Origin: Thermodesulfovibrionales bacterium
GTDB lineage: Bacteria; Nitrospirota; Thermodesulfovibrionia; Thermodesulfovibrionales; UBA1546
Length of the DNA: 9,347 bases
Direction: 5' to 3'
NCBI GenBank assembly: GCA_030018605.1
Contig: JASEHP010000050.1
Location: 1 to 9,347, forward strand
Shown: positions 1 to 5,002 of the stretch, in pieces
Position numbering within the stretch: position 1 is the stretch's first letter
Layout: every line of letters begins with the position of its first letter
Notes under the pieces: model-generated
What the model was told of the DNA's origin: nothing
Databases searched by the model: none
What the model saw: the letters and a program-made list of their open reading frames with translations, nothing else
Position numbers and translations under genes: made by a program

Positions 1-6
1 AAAAGC

Positions 7-48
7 GGACATTTCTAAATTGGCAAGAATAGGACATTTCTAAATTGG
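7..48. repeat. Two direct copies of a 17-bp repeat
   Basis: GGACATTTCTAAATTGG occurs at 7-23 and again, identical, at 32-48, a period of 25 bases. Evenly spaced internal repeats of this kind are typical of the ends of some insertion sequences, IS21-type for example. This could be the edge of an element lying left of the window, but no transposase is visible, so that identity is inference. Tandem binding sites for a regulator upstream of the operon promoter are the alternative. Confidence 0.55.
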
Positions 49-71
49 TAGAACAACCCCTTTAAAAAGAA

Positions 72-101
72 TTGACAAGAATTTATTTGTTATGCTTTAA
101 T
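72..101 (+). promoter_or_regulatory. Probable sigma70-type promoter of the pyr operon
   Basis: A perfect -35 hexamer TTGACA lies at 72-77. Candidate -10 boxes are CTTTAA at 95-100 (17-base spacer) or TTTAAT at 96-101 (18-base spacer), both weak but well placed. Transcription would start near 104-108, at the 5' edge of the PyrR-binding hairpin, which is where an attenuator leader should begin. The exact -10 box and start site are uncertain. Confidence 0.6.
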
Positions 102-103
102 AT

Positions 104-145
104 CTTTGCCTTTAAGGATAGCCCTGCGAGGTTAAGAAGGCAAAG
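104..145 (+). promoter_or_regulatory. PyrR-binding anti-antiterminator hairpin in the pyr leader
   Basis: CTTTGCCTT (104-112) pairs perfectly with AAGGCAAAG (137-145). Inside lies AGCCCTGCGAGGTT (120-133), which fits the known PyrR-binding consensus ARUCCNGNGAGGYU at every position except U to C at the third. AGCC and GGUU form the upper stem and CUGCGA the hexaloop. In known systems PyrR with bound UMP stabilises this hairpin, which lets the downstream terminator form. Without UMP, GAGGTT (128-133) can instead pair with AACCTT (181-186), the 5' strand of the terminator, and act as antiterminator. A small hairpin, GCAGC/GCTGC (149-162), lies between them. Co-location with pyrR makes the assignment strong. 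Confidence 0.88.
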
Positions 146-180
146 GAGGCAGCGTGAGCTGCGGAAATGAAAACAAGATA

Positions 181-214
181 AACCTTCCTCAAGTGAAATG
201 GGGAGGGTTTTTTT
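181..214 (+). terminator. Intrinsic attenuator terminator before pyrR
   Basis: AACCTTCCTC (181-190) pairs with GGGGAGGGTT (200-209) over ten pairs, including two G-U pairs. The loop is nine bases (191-199) and a run of seven Ts follows (208-214). This is the conditional terminator of the PyrR leader, and its 5' strand can be captured by GAGGTT at 128-133. The 3' strand also supplies a purine-rich stretch 7 bases before an ATG at 215. Confidence 0.85.
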
Positions 215-292
215 ATGCCCGAAAAAGACAGTATCAAAGGGTCAAAGCGTCAGAGGGTCAGAGTTTCTAACTCTGATACTGTGACACTCTGA
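215..292 (+). CDS. Possible 25-codon upstream ORF running into the octamer palindrome
   Basis: ATG at 215 follows GGGAGGG (201-207) with a 7-base spacer, a good ribosome binding site. The frame starts M-P-E-K-D and enters the octamer palindrome as SIKGSK, the same frame used by the copies inside pyrC, carA and carB. It ends at TGA 290-292 in the third right-arm octamer, 19 bases before the pyrR start. It may be an earlier pyrR start separated from its gene by the palindrome, a translated leader that feeds ribosomes to pyrR, or chance. The frame differs from pyrR, so an indel would be needed to restore a fusion. No function is claimed. Confidence 0.3.
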   Translation: MPEKDSIKGSKRQRVRVSNSDTVTL

Positions 293-305
293 TACTCTGA
301 CACTT
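231..305. repeat. Octamer palindrome, copy 1 (between attenuator and pyrR)
   Basis: The left arm (231-262) is four tandem octamers beginning GTATCAAA and GGGTCAAA. A spacer containing TTTCTAA follows, then a right arm (271-305) of four inverted octamers of the type CTCTGATA or CTCTGACA plus CTT. The arms match at about 26 of 35 positions when one is reverse-complemented. All four right-arm octamers keep TGA. The element ends where the pyrR ribosome binding site GAGGT (306-310) begins. Confidence 0.9.
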
Positions 306-311
306 GAGGTA

Positions 312-836
312 ATGATGAAGGAACTGCTTGATAAAAAAGACATAGACAGGATACTTGCGCGCATGGCGCATGAGATCCTTGAAAAAAACAAAGGGACAAA
401 AGACCTCTGCCTTGTGGGCATACAGAGGGGGGGCGTGCATCTTGCAAAGAGGCTTGCAGGCAAGATTAAGGAGATAGAGGGTAAGGAAATTCCAGTCGGC
501 TCTCTTGATATAGCCTTTTACAGGGATGACCTGAACATCAGGGAAAAACAGCCTGCGGTCAGAAGGACAGAGGTGCCCTGCGAGATAACAGACATGAAAG
601 TCGTTCTCGTTGACGATGTCCTTTTTACAGGCAGGTCCATAAGGGCTGCTCTGGATGCGCTGATGGATATGGGACGGCCATCTTGCATACAGCTTGCAGT
701 TTTGATAGACAGGGGACACAGGGAGCTTCCGATAAAGGCTGATTTCGCAGGCAAAAATATACCAACGGCAATAAATGAGGATGTAGAGGTCAGCCTTCAA
801 GAAGACGGGCTTGAGGATAAGGTGACAATAGAATGA
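312..836 (+). CDS. pyrR: PyrR, bifunctional pyr operon attenuation regulator / uracil phosphoribosyltransferase
   Basis: PyrR binds the pyr leader RNA in response to UMP and, in many species, also converts uracil and PRPP to UMP. The 174 residues compare with about 180 in Bacillus. The PRPP-binding motif is VVLVDDVLFTGRS (97-109). Other family stretches are HEILEKNKG near 20-28, LYRDDL-like FYRDDL (69-74), GRPSCIQLAVLIDRGHRELP (111-130) and the C-terminal GKNIPT (147-152). It is the first gene of the operon and lies directly behind its own RNA target, which supports the regulator role over a plain phosphoribosyltransferase. Two adjacent ATGs exist: with GAGGT at 306-310, the second (315) has the better spacing, so the true start may be 315. 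The octamer palindrome abuts the ribosome binding site. Confidence 0.95.
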   Translation: MMKELLDKKDIDRILARMAHEILEKNKGTKDLCLVGIQRGGVHLAKRLAGKIKEIEGKEIPVGSLDIAFYRDDLNIREKQPAVRRTEVPCEITDMKVVLVDDVLFTGRSIRAALDALMDMGRPSCIQLAVLIDRGHRELPIKADFAGKNIPTAINEDVEVSLQEDGLEDKVTIE

Positions 837-852
837 GACTGTCCATGAAAAT

Positions 853-982
853 GTCATTGCGAGGAGCGTTAGCGACGTGGCAATCTTTAAAAGCGAGATT
901 GCGGAGTTTATCCCGAGCAACAAACGAGATTGCTTCGGCTTTGCCTCGCAATGACAAGCGAGGTACCTGCTCGCAACGACAG
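853..982. repeat. Dispersed 'GTCATTGCGAGG' palindrome between pyrR and pyrB
   Basis: GTCATTGCGAGG at 853-864 is mirrored by CCTCGCAATGAC at 944-955. The arms continue through GGCAATCT (879-886) and AGATTGC (927-933). A degenerate second end, CTCGCAACGACAG (970-982), follows, so a partial extra unit may be present. Read on the - strand it gives the peptide CHCEAKPKQS, familiar from spurious ORFs over this repeat type in many bacterial genomes. It fills most of the 163-base gap and leaves the pyrB ribosome binding site intact. Confidence 0.8.
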
Positions 983-999
983 AATAGAGGGATTTTGGG

Positions 1000-1923
1000 A
1001 TGAAACTTTCTTCAAAAGATCTTCTCGGCATTAAGGAACTCACAAAAGACGAGATAATCCTCATTCTTAATACGGCATCAGGATTTAAGGACGTGCTTAA
1101 GCGTGATATTAAGAAAGTCCCTGCCCTGAGAGGAAAGACCGCTGTTAATCTCTTTTTTGAGCCTTCAACAAGAACGAGAACCTCGTTCGAACTTGCGGAA
1201 AAAAGGCTGAGCCTTGATGTCTTAAACCTGTCGGTTACAACGAGCAGTGTTGTTAAAGGAGAAAGCCTTATAGATACAGCTCTCAATGTTCAGGCGCTTG
1301 GATCTGATTTCATGGTGATAAGGCATTCATCATCCGGAGCGCCGCATCTTATCTCAAGGCACATCAACGCCTCTGTTATAAACGGAGGCGACGGCATAAA
1401 CGAACACCCAACACAGGCTCTGCTTGACGCATTTACAATCAAAGAAAAGACAGGAAGGATTGAGGGATTAAAAGTTGCTATAGTCGGGGATATACTTCAC
1501 AGCAGAGTAGCAAAGTCAAATATCTATTTACTTACAAAATTCGGCGCAGAGGTAAGGCTGATAGGCCCCCCTACATTGGTTCCTCGGGAACTTGAGAAGC
1601 TGGGCGTCAGAGTTTTCCATGACATGGATTCAGGGCTTGACGGAGTTAATGTTGTTATGGTGCTGAGGATTCAGATGGAAAGGCAGGGCAGGGGATTTTT
1701 CCCGTCCACTCTTGAATATTCAAAGAACTGGGGGCTCACATCAGAGAGGTTTTTTAAGGCTGATATGGATGCTATTGTGATGCATCCCGGTCCCATGAAC
1801 AGGGGTTTGGAGGTGGCTTCAGATGTTGCTGACGGGCCAAGGTCTGTGATACTTGAGCAGGTTACCAACGGCCTTGCTGTAAGAATGGCTGTAATGTATC
1901 TGCTGGCAGGAGAGAGGGAATGA
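1000..1923 (+). CDS. pyrB: Aspartate carbamoyltransferase catalytic subunit
   Basis: PyrB condenses carbamoyl phosphate with aspartate to carbamoyl aspartate, the first committed step of pyrimidine synthesis. The 307 residues are close to the E. coli 311. The carbamoyl phosphate loop is FFEPSTRTRTSFE (52-64). K86 in VVKGES is the mobile-loop lysine contributed to the neighbouring subunit. RH at 108-109, HPTQALLD (136-143), GDILHSRVAKSN (163-174), the aspartate-binding RIQ (223-225) and HPGPMNRG (262-269) are all present. The start has AGAGGG at 986-991 about 8 bases upstream. No pyrI regulatory subunit is visible. The adjacent type I dihydroorotase is the form that pairs with ATCase in some bacteria such as Aquifex, so a PyrB-PyrC complex is possible but unproven here. 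Confidence 0.97.
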   Translation: MKLSSKDLLGIKELTKDEIILILNTASGFKDVLKRDIKKVPALRGKTAVNLFFEPSTRTRTSFELAEKRLSLDVLNLSVTTSSVVKGESLIDTALNVQALGSDFMVIRHSSSGAPHLISRHINASVINGGDGINEHPTQALLDAFTIKEKTGRIEGLKVAIVGDILHSRVAKSNIYLLTKFGAEVRLIGPPTLVPRELEKLGVRVFHDMDSGLDGVNVVMVLRIQMERQGRGFFPSTLEYSKNWGLTSERFFKADMDAIVMHPGPMNRGLEVASDVADGPRSVILEQVTNGLAVRMAVMYLLAGERE

Positions 1924-1930
1924 AAGAAGT

Positions 1931-2000
1931 GTCATTGCGAAGAGTGTTAGCGACGAAGCAATCTCTCAAGACGAGATTCCTCGTTGCACCCGGAATGACA
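1931..2000. repeat. Dispersed 'GTCATTGCGA' palindrome between pyrB and pyrC
   Basis: A 70-base relative of the repeat at 853-982. It starts GTCATTGCGA (1931-1940), has GAAGCAATCT and the inverted AGATTCC in the middle, and ends GGAATGACA (1992-2000). The right arm is more degenerate than the left. It starts seven bases after the pyrB stop and ends before the AAAAGGT ribosome binding site (2004-2010) of pyrC. Confidence 0.8.
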
Positions 2001-2017
2001 GCTAAAAGGTATAAGGA

Positions 2018-3325
2018 ATGAATATATTAATTAAAAATGGACATATTGTTGACCCTTCTCAGAACATTGACGGGATAGGAGATGTGCTGATAGAGAAGGG
2101 GAAGATAAAGGAAATAAGTATCAAAGGGTCAAAGGCTCAAAGGGTCAAAGGCTCTGACACTCTGACCCTCGGACGCTCTGATACTCGTGAGATTGATGCT
2201 TCAGGCTTATACGTTCTGCCCGGCCTTATTGACATGCATACACACCTCAGGGAACCGGGGTATGAATACAAGGAAACTATAAAGACAGGGACCATGGCTG
2301 CTGTTAAGGGCGGCTTCACAACAGTCTGCTCAATGCCTAATACGAATCCTGTAAATGATAATTCAAGCGTTACGGATTTTATTATCAGGAAGGCGATTCA
2401 GGAAGGCGCATGCACTGTCTATCCGATCGGCGCACTAACAAAGGGGCAGAAAGGCGAAGAGCTTGCTGAGATAGGAATAATGTTTTCAGAAGGCTGTGTT
2501 GCTTTTTCAGATGACGGAATGCCTGTCATGAGCAGTCTTATTATGAGAAGGGCGCTTGAATATACGAAGGCATTCAATGTCCCGATAATTTCTCATTGCG
2601 AGGATATAAACCTTTCCGAAGGCGGCGTGATGAATGAAGGTCTGTTGTCATTAACTCTCGGATTAAAGGGAATACCTTCCGAAGCAGAGGAGATAATAAT
2701 CAGCAGGGACATCGCGCTCGCAAAACTTACCGGCGGAAAGCTTCATATTGCCCATATCTCAACAGAAGGCTCTGTAAGAATAATCAGAGACGCTAAGGAG
2801 AGGGGAATAAATGTAACTGCAGAGACATGCCCGCATTACTTCAGCATTACGGAGAAGAATGTCGGGGGATATAACACGAATGCAAAGGTTAATCCTCCGC
2901 TTAGGACGCAGAAAGATGTTGATGCGATTAAGCAGGGCTTGAAAGACGGCGCTATTGATGTTATCGCGACTGACCATGCGCCCCATCATAAGGATGAGAA
3001 ACTGCGGGAATTTGATCACGCCCCTTCCGGAATATCAGGGCTTGAGACTGCTATAAGTTTGAGTTTAAATCTTGTGCATGAGGGTGTTTTAACCATACAG
3101 CAGCTTGTTGGGAAGATGGCAATGAATCCGGCTAAGATTTTGGGCTTAAATAAAGGAACGCTAACGGCTGGCGCCGATGCAGACATCGTCATAGTTGATA
3201 TAAATAAAGAATTTAAAGTTGATGTTGAAAGGTTTGTATCCAAAGGCAAAAATACGCCTTTTGACGGAAGGGTTTTGAAGGGAATGCCTGTGATGACGGT
3301 ATGCAAAGGGAAGATATATGAGTAA
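2018..3325 (+). CDS. pyrC: Dihydroorotase, type I (with in-frame palindrome insert)
   Basis: PyrC cyclises carbamoyl aspartate to dihydroorotate in the cytosol. The 435 residues are slightly long for a type I enzyme. Metal-site and substrate residues are H74 and H76 in the MHTHLREP segment, D166 in FSDDG, H193 in SHCED, H246 in HIAHIST, N292 in KVNPPLR and the catalytic D319 in ATDHAPH. Residues about 34-56 (SIKGSKAQ through GRSDT) come from the octamer palindrome at 2118-2187. They sit between the N-terminal beta segment (1-33) and the DASGLYVLPG strand leading into the barrel, where related enzymes have a short variable loop. The active site is untouched. AAAAGGT at 2004-2010 is the likely ribosome binding site. 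The last eight bases overlap carA in an ATGAGTAA junction, which suggests translational coupling. Confidence 0.96.
   Translation: MNILIKNGHIVDPSQNIDGIGDVLIEKGKIKEISIKGSKAQRVKGSDTLTLGRSDTREIDASGLYVLPGLIDMHTHLREPGYEYKETIKTGTMAAVKGGFTTVCSMPNTNPVNDNSSVTDFIIRKAIQEGACTVYPIGALTKGQKGEELAEIGIMFSEGCVAFSDDGMPVMSSLIMRRALEYTKAFNVPIISHCEDINLSEGGVMNEGLLSLTLGLKGIPSEAEEIIISRDIALAKLTGGKLHIAHISTEGSVRIIRDAKERGINVTAETCPHYFSITEKNVGGYNTNAKVNPPLRTQKDVDAIKQGLKDGAIDVIATDHAPHHKDEKLREFDHAPSGISGLETAISLSLNLVHEGVLTIQQLVGKMAMNPAKILGLNKGTLTAGADADIVIVDINKEFKVDVERFVSKGKNTPFDGRVLKGMPVMTVCKGKIYE
2118..2187 (+). repeat. Octamer palindrome, copy 2, in frame inside pyrC
   Basis: Four left octamers (GTATCAAA, GGGTCAAA and two more) are followed by four right octamers of the type CTCTGACA, ending ACTC. 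It is translated as S34 to about T56 of PyrC. The third right octamer reads CTCGGACG, so the TGA expected there is GGA. The other two forward frames and all three reverse frames contain stops. There is no visible spacer between the arms. Confidence 0.92.
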
Positions 3326-4493
3326 GGCATTATTAGTGCTTTCAGACGGGATTGTTTTTGAAGGCGAGGGGTTCGGCTCCGAAGGCGAGACCATCGGCGA
3401 GGTTGTCTTTAATACATCCATGACAGGCTATCAGGAAATACTCACGGACTCATCATACAAGGGACAAATAGTAACCATGACATATCCACAGATTGGAAAT
3501 TACGGCGTAAATGAAGAGGACATTGAATCTCAAGGGGGAATTAAGGCAGAAGGGTTCATAGTGAAAGAGGTTTGCAATTTTCCTTCTAACTGGCGTTCAA
3601 AGACAAGTATTGGCGAATATCTTAAGAAATCTAATATTGTCGGGATTCAGGGCATTGATACAAGGGCGCTGACCAGGCATCTGCGTAACCACGGCGCGCA
3701 GATGGGAATAATATCAATAAAGGATTTAAATCCTGAAAGCCTTCTGAAAAAGGTAAAGAAACATCCGGGAATTTCTGCATTTGACTTTGTAAAAGAAGTG
3801 ACAACAAAAAAACAATACAAATGGAAAGAAGGATGCTGGAAGGGATGCCCGCTAAGTATCAAAGTATCAAAGTATCAAAGCATCAAAGATAAAAACTCTG
3901 ACACTCTGACACTTGGACGCTCTGACACTAAGAGGAACGTGGTTGTTTACGATTTTGGCATAAAGTTCAATATACTGAGAAATCTTGTTGAGGCAGGGTT
4001 TGACGTCACTGTTGTTCCCGCGCAAACAGATGCGGAGAAAGTTTTTGAGATGAACCCTGACGGAATAATCTTAAGCAATGGGCCCGGAGACCCTCAGACA
4101 GTGACGTATGCGATTGAAAATACAAAGAAGCTGATGGGCAAAAAACCGATATTCGGAATATGCCTCGGACACCAGATACTCGGGCTTGCGATGGGAGGAA
4201 GGACATATAAATTAAAATTCGGGCATCACGGCGGAAACCATCCTGTAAAAGACCTGAAAACAGAAAGGGTTGAAATAACATCACAAAATCACAATTACTG
4301 TGTTGACATAAACAGCCTTAAAGGGCAGGTTAAACTCACGCATAAAAATCTTTTTGACGGTTCTGAAGAGGGAATGCAGCATGTTGAACTTCCGATATTC
4401 TCTGTCCAGCACCATCCCGAGGCAGGGCCGGGGCCTAATGACTCCGCGCACTTGTTTAAGAGATTCAGGGAGATGATTGAGAAATGCTCGTAG
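3318..4493 (+). CDS. carA: Carbamoyl phosphate synthetase small (glutaminase) subunit (with in-frame palindrome insert)
   Basis: CarA hydrolyses glutamine and passes ammonia to CarB. The 391 residues compare with 382 in E. coli. The N-terminal domain has the GEVVFNTSMTGYQEILTD signature (27-44). The class I glutamine amidotransferase domain has the nucleophile C282 in GICLGHQ and the pair H366/E368 in HHPEAGPGP. Residues about 180-205 (SIKVSKYQ through GRSDT) derive from the octamer palindrome at 3856-3930. They lie in the linker between the two domains, directly before VVVYDFG, so neither fold is interrupted. The ATG overlaps the end of pyrC by eight bases. An octamer array starts within about ten bases of the stop. 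Confidence 0.97.
   Translation: MSKALLVLSDGIVFEGEGFGSEGETIGEVVFNTSMTGYQEILTDSSYKGQIVTMTYPQIGNYGVNEEDIESQGGIKAEGFIVKEVCNFPSNWRSKTSIGEYLKKSNIVGIQGIDTRALTRHLRNHGAQMGIISIKDLNPESLLKKVKKHPGISAFDFVKEVTTKKQYKWKEGCWKGCPLSIKVSKYQSIKDKNSDTLTLGRSDTKRNVVVYDFGIKFNILRNLVEAGFDVTVVPAQTDAEKVFEMNPDGIILSNGPGDPQTVTYAIENTKKLMGKKPIFGICLGHQILGLAMGGRTYKLKFGHHGGNHPVKDLKTERVEITSQNHNYCVDINSLKGQVKLTHKNLFDGSEEGMQHVELPIFSVQHHPEAGPGPNDSAHLFKRFREMIEKCS
3856..3930 (+). repeat. Octamer palindrome, copy 3, in frame inside carA
   Basis: Three identical GTATCAAA octamers and one GCATCAAA form the left arm. An A-rich spacer (GATAAAAA) follows, then the right arm CTCTGACA, CTCTGACA, CTTGGACG, CTCTGACA. It encodes about residues 180-205 of CarA in the frame starting AGT ATC AAA. 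As in pyrC, the third right octamer has GGA where TGA would stop translation, and it shares the GGACGCTCTGA string with the pyrC copy. Confidence 0.92.
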
Positions 4494-4574
4494 TGTCCGT
4501 CACAGTATCAGAGTGTCAGAGCAGAGGAATATAAAAAGTATCAGAGCGTCGAAGGGTCAGAGGATCAAAGAGAG

Positions 4575-4958
4575 ATGATAGAGAGGAAAGGGTATAAGAA
4601 GTTAAAGATATGGGAAAAGGCGCATGTATTTGCAATAGAAATCTATAAGCTTAGCAGCAAGTTCCCTAAAGAAGAATTATATGCATTGACCTCCCAGATT
4701 AAGAGAGCTGCTTTTTCTATTCCCCTGAATATAGTGGAGGGACACGCAAGCAATAGCAAAAAAGAATTTTTAAGCTTTCTTAATATAGCTAACAGGTCTC
4801 TCGTAGAGACAGACTATTTGTTAGAAGTAGTTAGGGAATTAAATTTTATAAGTGGAACAGAATATCAAAGATTGGAGGACTTGCGTGTTGAGATAGGGTT
4901 AATGCTAAACGCATTTACCAAAAGCGTCAGGCATAAAAATTCAGAACATAAGCTTTGA
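4575..4958 (+). CDS. Four-helix-bundle protein of the 23S rRNA intervening-sequence (S23) family
   Basis: A 127-residue helical protein with no signal peptide or membrane segment. It matches the family pattern: KLKIWEKAHVFAIEIYKL (10-27), FPKEELYALTSQIKRAAFSIPLNIVEGHA (30-58), KEFLSFLNIANRSLVETDYLL (63-83), then a last amphipathic helix (about 97-117). Related proteins are encoded inside 23S rRNA intervening sequences and also occur as stand-alone genes; their biochemical role is unknown to me. The gene is not part of pyrimidine synthesis and breaks the usual carA-carB adjacency. It sits exactly in the loop of an octamer palindrome, and by eye is more A+T-rich than its neighbours, which suggests it arrived with the element. 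The diversity-generating-retroelement accessory protein Avd has a similar fold, but no reverse transcriptase is seen here. Confidence 0.88.
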   Translation: MIERKGYKKLKIWEKAHVFAIEIYKLSSKFPKEELYALTSQIKRAAFSIPLNIVEGHASNSKKEFLSFLNIANRSLVETDYLLEVVRELNFISGTEYQRLEDLRVEIGLMLNAFTKSVRHKNSEHKL

Positions 4959-4983
4959 CACTTTGACCCTGTGACCCTATGAT
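4955..4983 (+). promoter_or_regulatory. Possible promoter for carB formed by the right arm of the element
   Basis: TTGACA (4955-4960), 17 bases, then TATGAT (4978-4983) is close to a consensus sigma70 promoter. The hexamers arise from octamers three units apart, so the 8-base period itself gives the spacing. A start near 4990 would leave only about a dozen bases before the carB ATG. It is prediction only, and the array is repetitive enough to make such matches by chance. Confidence 0.4.
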
Positions 4984-5002
4984 ACTCTGACACTTAAATA
5001 CG

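Larger units (their letters stand above)
4503..4995 (+). mobile_element. Octamer palindrome, copy 4: long form carrying a four-helix-bundle gene between its arms
   Basis: The left side has an outer array (4503-4527) and, after an A/T-rich gap, an inner array (4538-4572) of four octamers from GTATCAGA to GGATCAAA. The right arm (4953-4995) has five inverted octamers from CTTTGACA to CTCTGACA plus CTT. The inner left arm matches the reverse complement of the right arm at about 27 of 35 positions. The gene at 4575-4958 fills the loop. Its SD-like AGAGGA (4559-4564) lies in the left arm and its TGA stop lies in the first right-arm octamer. The arms are of the same family as the four short copies in this window. 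That this is a mobile unit is inference; no transposase or target duplication is proven. Confidence 0.7.

Noticed and set aside
154..270. A GTG-started 38-codon leader ORF behind AAAGGAGG (142-149)
   Set aside because: The purine run belongs to the anti-antiterminator 3' side, the spacer is only four bases, and the peptide crosses the terminator with no regulatory codon pattern. PyrR attenuation does not need a leader peptide.
231..305. Octamer arrays as a CRISPR-like array
   Set aside because: Units are 8 bases with no unique spacers, are arranged as inverted arms, and no cas gene is present.
267..1286. A 339-codon open frame on the - strand
   Set aside because: It lies antisense to pyrR, the intergenic repeat and part of pyrB. 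It includes the CHCEAKPKQS peptide typical of spurious ORFs over the GTCATTGCGAGG repeat, and shows no domain.
1924..2017. A pyrI regulatory subunit gene next to pyrB
   Set aside because: The gap after pyrB is under 100 bases, is filled by a repeat, and no PyrI-like sequence occurs elsewhere in the window.
4575..4958. Four-helix-bundle gene as the Avd component of a diversity-generating retroelement
   Set aside because: There is no reverse transcriptase and no template/variable repeat pair in the window; the octamer arms explain its context better.
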